Shown: positions 1 to 8,953 of the stretch, piece by piece
How positions within the stretch are numbered: the first letter of the stretch is position 1
Layout: every line of letters starts with the position of its first letter
Source: JAGWRI01 sp035700805
GTDB taxonomy: Bacteria; Gemmatimonadota; Gemmatimonadetes; Gemmatimonadales; Gemmatimonadaceae
Assembly (NCBI GenBank): GCA_035700805.1
Contig: DASSOG010000020.1
Coordinates: 5,517-69,516 of the forward strand
Length of the DNA: 64,000 bases
Direction of reading: 5' to 3'
Notes under the pieces: model-generated
Database searches by the model: none
Seen by the model: the letters and a program-made list of their open reading frames with translations, nothing else
Told to the model about the DNA's origin: nothing
Program-made: the position numbers and the translations under genes

Positions 1-2
1 AG

Positions 3-770
3 GTCGTGCACGGCAGGTTCGACGAGACGCTGAACTCAGTGCTCGCTCTGCTGGCGGCGTCGGGAAAGCAGCTCGTTCCCACGTTCGCCTTCATCGACCC
101 CTTCGGCTTCTCCCACACGCCGATGAGCGTGATTGCGGCCATCATGAGGAATCCGCGCTGCGAGGTGCTGATCACGTTCATGTACGAGGAGATCAACCGG
201 TTCCTCGCGCACGAGGATCATCCGGCAACGTTTGACTCGCTCTTCGGAAGCGACGCCTGGCGCGCCTGCCTGCAACAGGCACAGCCCGCCGCGCGAGAGC
301 GGTGCATCCGCGACGCATATCAGACGCAGCTGACCGCCGCCGGCATCCGCTACGTTCGCGCCTTCAAGATGCGGAACCGCGACAACCGGACCGATTATTT
401 CCTCTTCTTCGGTACCAACAACATCACCGGTCTCGCGAAGATGAAGGAATCCATGTGGCGCGTGGACCAGGGTGGTCAGTTCGAGTTCTCAGACGCGACC
501 AATCCAGATCAAACGCTGCTCTTCTCGGCGACACCCGAGTTCGGGCGGCTGCGCCGCGAGCTCCAGGTTGGCCTCGCCGGACAGACGGTCACGGTCGAGC
601 AGGTCGAGGAGTTCGTTCTTAACAGGACCGCGTTCACGGCCTCGCATTACAAGCGCGTCCTGAAGGAACTCGAGGTGTCGACTCCGGCTGGACTCCTCGT
701 CCGGTCAGCGAAAGCTGGCCGCAAACGAGGCACGTTCCCTCCCGGCACCAAAGTGGAGTTCGTCGCGTAA
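3..770 (+). CDS. tcmP: three-Cys-motif partner protein TcmP (5' end outside window)
   Basis: This is the C-terminal ~255 residues of a TcmP-family protein. The reading frame is already open at the window edge, and the first in-frame GTG (6) lies inside a conserved stretch, so the true start is upstream. The recognisable core is FAFIDPFGFSHTPM followed by LITFMYEEINRF. Family members are about 350-400 aa and are usually found beside a three-Cys-motif (DUF5131/Gp37-Gp68) protein in phage or defence islands; that partner would be upstream and cannot be seen. The stop overlaps the next start (TAATG), so the gene is co-translated with the accessory operon. The biochemical role of TcmP is not established. 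The family call is from recalled motifs only. Confidence 0.75.
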   Translation, partial: VVHGRFDETLNSVLALLAASGKQLVPTFAFIDPFGFSHTPMSVIAAIMRNPRCEVLITFMYEEINRFLAHEDHPATFDSLFGSDAWRACLQQAQPAARERCIRDAYQTQLTAAGIRYVRAFKMRNRDNRTDYFLFFGTNNITGLAKMKESMWRVDQGGQFEFSDATNPDQTLLFSATPEFGRLRRELQVGLAGQTVTVEQVEEFVLNRTAFTASHYKRVLKELEVSTPAGLLVRSAKAGRKRGTFPPGTKVEFVA

Positions 771-1216
771 TGCCGATCCCCGATCTCTCCACTGACGGGC
801 TCCTTCCTGACGGCCTGCACGAGTGCACGCTCGACGAGGTCATCGAGCGTTTCGGACGCTTCCAGGACTCCGATCGCCGCCCGTCCCTCGGCCGGGAACT
901 CCAGCAGTATGTCGCCGAGGTTAGGTCCGCTGAGGTGGGCAAGTACCTCGTCGTGGATGGGTCATTTGTAACGTCAAAGCCATCCCCTTCGGACATCGAT
1001 CTTCTTCTTGTGCTGCGGGATGATGTGAACCTCGGGGAAGTTGTCCCGCCGTTCCGTTACAACGCGCGCTCCAGGACGTACATTCGGAAGAAGTACCGCT
1101 TCGATTTCTTTCCGGCTTTCGACGGGGACGGCTCGGCGGACGCCGTGATTCGGTTCTTTCGCCAGGTGAAGTATCGTCCGGGTGAGGTTAAAGGCCTGCT
1201 CAAGGTGACGCTGTGA
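770..1216 (+). CDS. nucleotidyltransferase-like protein (DUF6932-type)
   Basis: A 148-aa protein with a polymerase-beta-type nucleotidyltransferase signature: GSFVTSKPSPSDIDLLLVL (about residues 64-82) carries the Gly-Ser and the D-x-D metal-binding pair. A further acidic segment, FDFFPAF (about 113-119), could supply the third acid. Small proteins of this kind are common in defence and mobile regions, where some act as antitoxin or toxin partners (MNT-like) and others have no known role. The gene starts inside the tcmP stop and ends inside the next start (GTGA), so it is translationally coupled to both neighbours. The fold is fairly sure; the substrate is unknown. Confidence 0.7.
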   Translation: MPIPDLSTDGLLPDGLHECTLDEVIERFGRFQDSDRRPSLGRELQQYVAEVRSAEVGKYLVVDGSFVTSKPSPSDIDLLLVLRDDVNLGEVVPPFRYNARSRTYIRKKYRFDFFPAFDGDGSADAVIRFFRQVKYRPGEVKGLLKVTL

Positions 1217-2193
1217 TCGAGAACGACGCTCAACTCGATCAGGCCAGAGAGGCAGCCGCGCAACTCGAGCGCGCTGTCCAGGCGCTGCGCGCCCGTGTCG
1301 GCGAACAGAATCCGGCGCTCTTCGCAGCGATGGCGGAAGACTACCGCGCCAACATTCTCCGCATACGTACCGAAATCGACGCATACCTCGGGCTCGATGC
1401 CGCCAGCGAAGCAGCCGCGCCCCTCTGGATGATTCTCGAAGGCGAGGCGATCTCGCGCCGTGACATCTCGTCGCGCCTGCTCTCCGAATGGCTCGAGCGG
1501 CTGCGCAAGTCCCTCTATGGGATGACGTCATTCCTCGAGACCGGCAGGCTGCGCGCGGGAGGTCGGCCGGACGCGGCGTTGCTCATGGCGACTGATCCTC
1601 ACGTGGTGGCCGTCGCGCCTGGCAGTATCCGCGTTGGCCTGCGCATGCCCGCCGTGGAGCAGCAACTGGAGTTGTCAGCGGAGGGCGAGGCCCCACCGCT
1701 CCCGTCCACCTATCGCGCGCTGGAGCAGCTTCTGTCCGTTGCCACATGGGGAGCGTCTGGCGCGAGCGACCCGCCGGCGATTTCTCCACACACTCAGGAC
1801 GAGCTCACGGTGGCTGCCCGATTCGCCGCGAAACTCGCACCCAGCAAGAGGGCGACAGTGCGCTCGGTGACGTTCCGCGGCGCGCTCGTCGCGCGAGATG
1901 CAACGATCCGACTCACCGCCGAGTCTCGCGACCGGCTCGAAGGACTCGTCAAGTTGTGGAGCCACGTGACCGAGGAGACGATCACCGGCCAGATTCGAGA
2001 GATTGATCTCGATCAGCGCCGCATCATTCTGCGGGAGCGCGGACCGGGCATGCCCGACGTGAAGTGCCGGTTGCCGGAGGAACTGGTAGCCGTTGCGGAG
2101 CAGTTGCTCGACCAGCAGGTGGTGGTGCGCGGTCTCATCTCCTCGGCGACGCCGGACGTGATGGACGCGCATTCAATCGAGAGGGCATCATGA
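1213..2193 (+). CDS. hypothetical protein, accessory operon
   Basis: A 326-aa soluble protein that I do not recognise. The start is GTG, overlapping the previous stop as GTGA. The first ~60 residues are heptad-like and Ala/Glu/Arg-rich (QAREAAAQLERAVQALRARV), probably helical. The C-terminal ~110 residues look like a small beta-rich domain with the pattern GQIREIDLDQRRIILRERG followed by VVVRGLI, which resembles nucleic-acid- or ligand-binding barrel segments, but this is only an impression. There is no signal peptide or membrane segment. Its position between a nucleotidyltransferase-like protein and a DNA methylase suggests a specificity or regulatory partner; that is inference. Confidence 0.6.
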   Translation: MIENDAQLDQAREAAAQLERAVQALRARVGEQNPALFAAMAEDYRANILRIRTEIDAYLGLDAASEAAAPLWMILEGEAISRRDISSRLLSEWLERLRKSLYGMTSFLETGRLRAGGRPDAALLMATDPHVVAVAPGSIRVGLRMPAVEQQLELSAEGEAPPLPSTYRALEQLLSVATWGASGASDPPAISPHTQDELTVAARFAAKLAPSKRATVRSVTFRGALVARDATIRLTAESRDRLEGLVKLWSHVTEETITGQIREIDLDQRRIILRERGPGMPDVKCRLPEELVAVAEQLLDQQVVVRGLISSATPDVMDAHSIERAS

Positions 2194-2306
2194 CTGTGGT
2201 ACTGCGCACGCTCGACGCTGAAATGACGCTCAGGGACACGCGGCCCAATTGGCAATTGCGTGCAACCCTGGACGTACGCTGCATGACATTGGACAAAGGA
2301 CGATGA
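2190..2306 (+). CDS. possible 38-aa peptide between unknown protein and methylase
   Basis: A short frame with ATG at 2190 overlaps the preceding stop (ATGA) and ends with a TGA overlapping the ATG of the methylase at 2303 (ATGA again). The peptide begins MTVVLRTLDAEM and is basic, with no recognised motif. The double ATGA overlap is the only support. It may be a coupling leader that carries ribosomes from the upstream gene to the methylase start, or it may be chance. Confidence 0.3.
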   Translation: MTVVLRTLDAEMTLRDTRPNWQLRATLDVRCMTLDKGR

Positions 2307-5281
2307 CAGCTACAAGGCCCGCCGATACGTCTCGGCTCACCGGCGGGAGCGCCAAGCCCCGCGTGTTCATCGAGGAGTGGCTTCCGGCGGCGGCGATCGG
2401 GGTCGAGTGCATGCGCGAGAGCACCTTTCGCACGCCATTTCCACCCAACCGTCGTCTGCATATCTGGTGGGCGCGTCGGCCCTTGGCGGCGTCGCGCGCG
2501 GCGGTGCTCGGCTCGCTGCTTCCAGCGGATTTTCCCAGAGATGTCTTCGAACGCCTAGTTGGGTTCGGTCGCCCGAGCAGCGATCTAGTTCGTACCCGGC
2601 GATTAATGGACACGGGGGTGCGGATCCATGGTGGATTTGGGACCCGGCGGGCATTCACGCGAGGCGTTCCCGATCGCGATATCGAACGCGCGCACGCGGC
2701 AATGCGGGAGCTGTGGGGGGACGATGTTACGGTCATCGACTCGATGGCGGGCGGTGGCTCCATCCCACTGGAAGCTGCGCGTATTGGCGTTCATTCACTT
2801 GCAAACGAGTATAACCCCGTAGCCTGCTCGGTTCTCGAAGCAACGACGGACTACCCTTTCCGATACGGCACGGATCTCGCCGAGCGCGCCCGACACTGGG
2901 GCCGCGAATGGATCAAGCGCATCGAACCACGACTGAAACAGTTCTTCCCGAAGCGGACGGACGGCCTCGTGCACGCCTACATCTATGCGCGATCGGTGCC
3001 GTGCCCTGACACCGGCCACGACACGCCACTGGTGCCCGATTGGTCGCTGCTCAAGCCGACGGGCGGCATTCACGTAGTGGCCGAGCCAGTAGTGAATAAT
3101 AAGGCCGGCGAGTGGACCGTGCGCGTCCGCGAAGTGGGCGTTGGTCGCGGCCAGCTTCGTCAGGCTCCCGCGCCGACGTACAAGAAGGGCAAGGCCGTTT
3201 CGCTATTCTCCGGTAACGTAATTCCCGCCGAATACATCAAGGCGAAGGCAATGGCGGGTGAGATGCGGAGTCGGCTCTACGCGGTGGCGGTGAAGACGCC
3301 GCAGGGGCTCACGTTTGAGCCGCCGGTTAAGCGCGACCTGGACGCGATTGAGGCGGCGGCGAAAGAACTCAAGAAATACCGCGCGCGGTGGGAGAAGGAG
3401 AACGTCATCCCGACGGAACGCATTCCGCTGGGAGACAAGACCGGCGAACCGCTTGCGCGCGGCATCGCGACGTGGGCGGACATGTTCTCGGCGCGGCAAC
3501 TACTCGGTATGGGCGTACTCGTTGGAGAGTTGCGTGCCCTGCGGCCGGAGATCATGGCGACGGAGGGCGAGGAACGAGGCGCCGCAATCGAGCACTTACT
3601 TGCCTTCGCCGTCGACAAGTTTGCTGATTACAACAGCGTTCTCGCAACGTGGGAATCATACAAGCGGAACATTGCTCACACGTTTGAGAAGCACGACTTC
3701 TCTTTCAAAGCTACGTTCGCCGAGATGCCGCCAGTTAATGCGGGGGGCGGCGTCGAATGGGCACTCGGAGATGTTCTGAAAGCCTTTGAGGAACTTGCAG
3801 CTCTCCCACGCAGCGACAACGCCGCACCTGCTATGCTATCCCTCGGGAGTGCGACGCAACTGCCGCACGTGGAGGATGGAGCTCTGCCGGTAGTAGTTGT
3901 CGATCCTCCATACGACGACAATGTCCAGTATTCCGAGCTCGCCGACTTCTTTTATGTCTGGCTCAAGAGGACGCTGGGTCACCACCACCCGGACTGGTTC
4001 GCGACGTATCTCTGCGATCACGACGAGGAAGCGGTCGTCAACGTCAGCCGTTTCCGCGAGGAGAAAGAGAAGGCTGCTGCGGCGAAGGCAAAGGCTCGCG
4101 AACACTATCGCGACCTGATGACCGGCACGTTCCGCGAGTGCCACCGCATTCTTCAGGACAACGGTGTGCTGACGGTGATGTTCACGCACAAGAAGCAAGA
4201 GGCGTGGGAGGCACTGTTCACGTCACTGATCCGCTCCGGCTTTACGATCACCGCCACTTGGCCGATAAAGACCGAGAGCGAGCACAGTCTGCACCAGGCG
4301 AAGAAGAACGCCGCGCAGAGCACGGTCTTCCTCGTCGCCCGCAAGCGCGACCCGGACGCGGGCACCGGTTACTTCGACCGAGCGATGCAGAACGAGATCC
4401 GCCAGCGCGCGGAATCGGCCGCTGACCGTCTCCAGAAAGAAGGCCTCAACGCGGTAGACCAGCTCGTGGGCTCCTTCGGCCCCGCGCTCGAGGTCTACAG
4501 CCAATACGACGAGGTACGCACCGACACCGGAGACGAAGTCGGCGTGGAACGCGCCATCGACATCGCCAGCGACGCGGTGAGCAACTGGCGCATCCAGCAG
4601 CTCGCCGCACGCGGACTCGCGGGCGTTGAACCCGAGGGCAAGTTCGCGCTCCTCTGCTGGGACGTGCTCGGCGCCGCGGAGTTCCGGTTCAACGAGGCCA
4701 AGCTGCTCGGACACGCAGTGGGGATGGACGTGTCGCAGCTTGCCGCGGCTGGTCTAGTAAAGCGCACGGCGGACAAGGTTAATATCCTGTCGGCGAAGGA
4801 CCGCCGGCGGGATCGGGCCATCGAGGACGTCGAGGATGCGGGCAAGGGCGGCAAGGTCCACCCCAATGACGTGGCGTTCAAGACCGCGCTCGACGGCTGT
4901 CACACGCTCGCGTTGCGATACGCCGAGGCGGGCGGCGGTAATGCGGGTATTGGCGCCGCGCGTTCGCTGGCGAAGCAGCAGGGATGGGACAAGGACTCGG
5001 CAGTTGCCAAGCTGATGGCCGCGCTGGTGCAGGCGGCGCCAACGGCGGTGCGCGTGGAACGCGGGAAGACCAGCGCCGCTGCGAAGTTCCCGGAGTTCCG
5101 CGCCTGGCACGCGCTGATGTTCCCGCTGTTCGGGATTCCGGCGCCCGACTGGACCGAGAAACTGCCGGAAGTGATCGAGGGAGGACTCTTCGCGGCGGCT
5201 GGCGCTGCGGAGGAAGCGGAGGAGTCAGAGCCGGACGAGGACGAGGAAGAAGCCGAGGACGAAGAGGAGGACGCGGAGTAG
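2303..5281 (+). CDS. DUF1156-domain adenine-specific DNA methylase
   Basis: A 992-aa predicted N6-adenine DNA methyltransferase. The N terminus (about 15-80) is the DUF1156 domain, FIEEWLPAAAIGVE to LHIWWARRPLAASRAAV. The SAM-binding loop is DSMAGGGSIPLEA (about 146) and the catalytic DPPY is near residue 534, followed by SELADFFYVWLKR. A CPDTGHDTP segment stands where relatives carry a zinc ribbon, but only one Cys of the usual CxxC remains. The last ~30 residues are almost all Glu/Asp. ATG 2303 (ATGA overlap) is preferred over an upstream TTG because family similarity starts just after it. DUF1156 methylases often sit beside PLD/SNF2 helicases in antiviral clusters, as here. Target sequence and modification are unknown. 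Confidence 0.85.
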   Translation: MTATRPADTSRLTGGSAKPRVFIEEWLPAAAIGVECMRESTFRTPFPPNRRLHIWWARRPLAASRAAVLGSLLPADFPRDVFERLVGFGRPSSDLVRTRRLMDTGVRIHGGFGTRRAFTRGVPDRDIERAHAAMRELWGDDVTVIDSMAGGGSIPLEAARIGVHSLANEYNPVACSVLEATTDYPFRYGTDLAERARHWGREWIKRIEPRLKQFFPKRTDGLVHAYIYARSVPCPDTGHDTPLVPDWSLLKPTGGIHVVAEPVVNNKAGEWTVRVREVGVGRGQLRQAPAPTYKKGKAVSLFSGNVIPAEYIKAKAMAGEMRSRLYAVAVKTPQGLTFEPPVKRDLDAIEAAAKELKKYRARWEKENVIPTERIPLGDKTGEPLARGIATWADMFSARQLLGMGVLVGELRALRPEIMATEGEERGAAIEHLLAFAVDKFADYNSVLATWESYKRNIAHTFEKHDFSFKATFAEMPPVNAGGGVEWALGDVLKAFEELAALPRSDNAAPAMLSLGSATQLPHVEDGALPVVVVDPPYDDNVQYSELADFFYVWLKRTLGHHHPDWFATYLCDHDEEAVVNVSRFREEKEKAAAAKAKAREHYRDLMTGTFRECHRILQDNGVLTVMFTHKKQEAWEALFTSLIRSGFTITATWPIKTESEHSLHQAKKNAAQSTVFLVARKRDPDAGTGYFDRAMQNEIRQRAESAADRLQKEGLNAVDQLVGSFGPALEVYSQYDEVRTDTGDEVGVERAIDIASDAVSNWRIQQLAARGLAGVEPEGKFALLCWDVLGAAEFRFNEAKLLGHAVGMDVSQLAAAGLVKRTADKVNILSAKDRRRDRAIEDVEDAGKGGKVHPNDVAFKTALDGCHTLALRYAEAGGGNAGIGAARSLAKQQGWDKDSAVAKLMAALVQAAPTAVRVERGKTSAAAKFPEFRAWHALMFPLFGIPAPDWTEKLPEVIEGGLFAAAGAAEEAEESEPDEDEEEAEDEEEDAE

Positions 5282-8200
5282 ATGGCCCTCCGCGATCGGC
5301 AGTGGCGGCGGTTCCTCAACGCGCCCGATCCGGAGTTGCTCTCGGAGCTGTACGAGCCGGCGCTGTCGCAGGCCGTGCGCTACGACCGCTGCTGCGCCTA
5401 TTTCTCGTCCACGGTGCTGGCCGTGGCCGCACGGGGGTTCGCGCCGCTAGTCGAGCGCCTCCTCGCCGCCGAGAAGAAGGGGGACGTCGCACCGGTGCGT
5501 CTTCTCGTGAATGAGGAGCTGACGCGGGACGACGTGGACGCGATGCTGCACGCGCACGGGGCGGACGCCCTCGCCGACAAGCTTGCGGCTCGCCTGCTCG
5601 AGCCCCGGGACGCGCTGGAAAGGGAACGGCTTGCGCTCCTCGGCCTGCTCGTGAAGCGCGGCTTGCTGGAAGTTCGCGTCGGAGTAATGCGATCGGGACG
5701 TGGCATCCTGCACGCCAAGTTCGGCGTCATCACGGACGCCGCCGGTGATTCACTCGTGTTCAGCGGCAGCGGCAACGAGTCGGCGTATGGTCTCATCGCC
5801 AACTACGAGGAACTGGAGATAACGACCTCGTGGAGCGACGCGGAGCGTCTGGAGTATTTCCGCACTCGCTTTGAGGAGCTCTGGTCGGGGCACAATTCGC
5901 AGGTGGAGGTGATCCCGCTCCCCGCTGCTGTCCGCGACCGCCTCATTCGATACGCGAAGCACGACGACATCCCTGTCTCGCCTCCGCGGCCGGAGATGTG
6001 TCGGCGGGACCGACTGGAAGCGTGGATGCGTTGGCAGTTCGCGCTGGAAGCGCCTTGGTTCCCAGATGGCGGTCGGAACTGCGACGCCATGGCGCCCGGG
6101 GTGTGGCTCTGGCCGCATCAGGTTCGCGTCGTTGAGGAATGCGCGGGAGCGTGGCCAGCGGGGCGCTTGCTCTGCGACGAAGTGGGTATGGGCAAGACCG
6201 TCGAGGCGATCATGATCCTGCGGCGCCTGCTCGCCGGTCGAGGGGTGCGGCGCGCGCTTCTGCTACTGCCGGCCGGAATCCTGAAGCAGTGGCAGGGCGA
6301 GCTTCGTGAGAAGGGCGGTCTGCTTGTGCCGCGTCTGGAGGGTCAGTCCACTCTCGTCTGGCCCGATGAGCGGGTGGAGCAGACGCTCGACTTCGCCACC
6401 GCACTCCGCCAACCGCTGTTGCTGGTCAGTCGAGAGATGGCGCGATTGGAGCAGAACGCGGCGGTGATTCTGCAGGCTCCCAAGTGGGACCTGGTGCTGC
6501 TGGATGAGGCACACGCCGCCCGACGCGCCAATCAGGTGGAGACTGAGTTCAACTCGGCCACGCTGCTCCTGGATCTGCTCCGGCAGCTACAGCTTCAGGG
6601 ACGCGCTCGCGGACTGCTACTGCTGAGCGCAACTCCTATGCAGACGCACCCCTGGGAACCGTGGGATCTGCTGGGCGTTCTCGGCGAGGGATCACCCTGG
6701 CTGGCGGAGTTCCGGGTGGTTCGAGAGTTCTACGAGGGCATTGCCGCTGCCGGCGACCGTCCGGTGCCGATGGAACGCGGTCGCTCCATCGCGCACACCG
6801 TCTCGCGCGACAGTCAGTTCCCGGGCCTTGGTGTAGAGCCGTCACAACTTCCGACGCGATTGTTCGTGGCGCCGTCGAGCGAGCGGAGAGCGCTCGCCAC
6901 AGGACTGCGAAAGGGAGCGCCGCTCGGCAGGCGAATGCACCGCAACACCCGGCAAACGCTTCGTTCGTACTTTGCGAAAGGCCTTCTCGACAAGCCGCCC
7001 GCGCAGCGGGTGATTCAGGACGTTCGGTATGAGTTCGCCGATCCTGCCGAGCGTGACTTGTACGACGGGATTCAGACGTATGTGGAGCGTCGTTTTCAGG
7101 AACTGGAGCGGGAGCGGCCAGGCAAGGGCTTCGTGATGACCGTGTATCGCCGGCGGGCGGCAAGCTCGCCTCTCGCCCTCAAGCGCAGTCTCGAGAGGCG
7201 TCGTCATGGGCTGGAGATGGTGGTGCGGAGCGCGGCAGCGGACGAGATCGACGACCTGGAATCATCAGATCGTCAGGATATCGACGAACTTCTCGGCGAG
7301 GGCCGTGGCCCCAGGATTCCGTCATCGCTGTCTGACGATCCCGCGGTCGCCCGCCAGGAACTGCGCGACGTCGATCGGCTGCTCGCGCAACTGAACGGAT
7401 TGAGTCGTGGAGACTCCAAGCTCACCGCGTTCATGCGCGCGCTGCGTACGGCGACGGATGACGGTCGGCCGTGCTTGGTATTCTCCGAGTTCACCGATAC
7501 GGTGGAGTACCTTCGTGATGCCCTCTTTCCGACCTATGGCGCTGGCGTCGCGTGTTATACCGGAGATGGCGGTTCGGTTTACGAAGACGGGACTTGGCGA
7601 CGGGTCTCCAAGGAGGCGATCACGGAGCGCCTGGCCAACCGCGAAGTGCGCGTGCTGGTCTGTTCCGATGCGGCGAGCGAAGGATTGAACCTCCAGGTGG
7701 CCAGTGCTCTGGTCAACTACGACTTGCCCTGGAATCCTGCGCGCGTGGAGCAGCGCATCGGGCGCGTGGATCGTATTGGTCAAAACGCAAGCGACATTCG
7801 CGTGGTGAATCTGGTGCTGGCTGACAGCGTGGACGAGCGCGTGTATCAGGTGCTGGGTCAGCGCTGCAACCTCTTCGAGAGCTACGTGGGTGCGATGCAG
7901 CCTGTGCTTTCCGTCGCGCGGCAGATGCTCCTCGGCGTGCAGCCGTTCAGCGCAGCGGCGCTGAACCGGGAAGCGGATAGAGCACAGGCCGACGCGCTGG
8001 CGAATGCCGCGTTCGAAGGCACGGAAGAACCACCGCCATCCGCAAGCCCACCCGGCGTCGTGATCGAAGATCTGGCCCGCGCGTTCGGGATGTTGAAGCG
8101 CGATCTCGTGTTGGACACGCTGGCTGGGTCTCGACGGCTTGCGCCCGCGGCTCGCGAACTGGCGGAGAATCCAAGTGCGGTTCCGCTCTCGCCATTCCTG

Positions 8201-8821
8201 CCTGAGGTCCGACGCGCCGGGCAGGATCTGATGGACGCGGGAGACCGGCCGCCTCTGGTGCTCGGAGCGGCGGAACAAGGATCGTTCCGCGTTGTTGTGG
8301 CGGTGTGGGCCAACGAGGATGGACAGGAGATCGTCGATCGCGCCGAGCGTCTCGAGGCGCTGATGGGAATGTGGAACGGGCAGCAGCCGACGGAGCAGGG
8401 TTGGCGGGAGGCTCACGCCGTTGCCGAACGCTGCGCCGCTGCTCGTTTGAAGGAAATGGTAGCGCGCGCCAACGACGAAGAGCGTGCTGCCCTGCAACGC
8501 CAGGTTGATGCCGCCAGAGACCGTCTGCTTCGCGAGCTGGCACGTTTCCTTGCTTGTGCGGTGATCGACAATGAGGATTTCAACGCCGCGTTCCATCGCT
8601 CGATGCAGCGAGGCGGTCAGGTTGGCGCGCTTCTTGTGCGTGCTCACGGTCTGGTAGGGTATCCCGAGTGGCCTTCCGATCTGGTGGAAGAGTCGATTGG
8701 TGCGGTTGAGCATCTGAGCGCGAACCAGCGAACGAACGTTCTGCTCGGAACACCGCTGGAAGCGGCTGTTCGTGATCCGCGGTGGCAAGCTGCGAATGCG
8801 TCTTCCGTGAGCGGCGCTTGA
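5282..8821 (+). CDS. PLD-domain SNF2-family helicase
   Basis: A 1179-aa two-part enzyme starting one base after the methylase stop. The N-terminal phospholipase-D-like domain holds HAKFGVITD (about 144) and SGSGNES, typical of HKD nuclease modules. The SF2/SNF2 motor follows: DEVGMGKT (Walker A, about 300), LLDEAHAARR (Walker B, about 405), LLLSATPMQT (motif III), then the C-terminal lobe with SDAASEGLNLQ and QRIGRVDRIGQ (about 823). The layout resembles RapA-like helicases and the PLD-helicase proteins of DISARM-like clusters. It would translocate on DNA, perhaps unmodified phage DNA, with the PLD domain cutting or binding. That function is inferred from context. Only 17 bases separate its stop from an integron attC site. 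Confidence 0.88.
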   Translation: MALRDRQWRRFLNAPDPELLSELYEPALSQAVRYDRCCAYFSSTVLAVAARGFAPLVERLLAAEKKGDVAPVRLLVNEELTRDDVDAMLHAHGADALADKLAARLLEPRDALERERLALLGLLVKRGLLEVRVGVMRSGRGILHAKFGVITDAAGDSLVFSGSGNESAYGLIANYEELEITTSWSDAERLEYFRTRFEELWSGHNSQVEVIPLPAAVRDRLIRYAKHDDIPVSPPRPEMCRRDRLEAWMRWQFALEAPWFPDGGRNCDAMAPGVWLWPHQVRVVEECAGAWPAGRLLCDEVGMGKTVEAIMILRRLLAGRGVRRALLLLPAGILKQWQGELREKGGLLVPRLEGQSTLVWPDERVEQTLDFATALRQPLLLVSREMARLEQNAAVILQAPKWDLVLLDEAHAARRANQVETEFNSATLLLDLLRQLQLQGRARGLLLLSATPMQTHPWEPWDLLGVLGEGSPWLAEFRVVREFYEGIAAAGDRPVPMERGRSIAHTVSRDSQFPGLGVEPSQLPTRLFVAPSSERRALATGLRKGAPLGRRMHRNTRQTLRSYFAKGLLDKPPAQRVIQDVRYEFADPAERDLYDGIQTYVERRFQELERERPGKGFVMTVYRRRAASSPLALKRSLERRRHGLEMVVRSAAADEIDDLESSDRQDIDELLGEGRGPRIPSSLSDDPAVARQELRDVDRLLAQLNGLSRGDSKLTAFMRALRTATDDGRPCLVFSEFTDTVEYLRDALFPTYGAGVACYTGDGGSVYEDGTWRRVSKEAITERLANREVRVLVCSDAASEGLNLQVASALVNYDLPWNPARVEQRIGRVDRIGQNASDIRVVNLVLADSVDERVYQVLGQRCNLFESYVGAMQPVLSVARQMLLGVQPFSAAALNREADRAQADALANAAFEGTEEPPPSASPPGVVIEDLARAFGMLKRDLVLDTLAGSRRLAPAARELAENPSAVPLSPFLPEVRRAGQDLMDAGDRPPLVLGAAEQGSFRVVVAVWANEDGQEIVDRAERLEALMGMWNGQQPTEQGWREAHAVAERCAAARLKEMVARANDEERAALQRQVDAARDRLLRELARFLACAVIDNEDFNAAFHRSMQRGGQVGALLVRAHGLVGYPEWPSDLVEESIGAVEHLSANQRTNVLLGTPLEAAVRDPRWQAANASSVSGA

Positions 8822-8838
8822 GTGTCGATGCGCCCGGC

Positions 8839-8934
8839 GTCTAACGATGCAATGAAGCTGACGAGCGGTCTGCGGAACGCTCGCTGCGCTCGCGATTTGT
8901 TTGATCCGCTCGCAGCTTATTGCGGGCGTTAGAT
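8839..8934 (+). other. attC: integron attC recombination site
   Basis: The 96-bp element begins with GTCTAAC (RYYYAAC, 8839-8845) and ends with GTTAGAT (GTTRRRY, 8928-8934), the two core R boxes of an attC site. Inside them the left arm GCAATGAAGCTGACGAGCGG (8849-8868) pairs with GCAATAAGCTGCGAGCGG read on the opposite strand (right arm 8906-8923). The left arm has two extra bases, matching the extrahelical bases that orient attC sites. The arms enclose a short central region. The polarity (RYYYAAC next to the upstream stop, GTTRRRY downstream) fits a cassette whose gene is the PLD-SNF2 helicase. No integrase gene is in the window. Confidence 0.85.
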
Positions 8935-8953
8935 CTCTTGGAAGTGCCCAGCC

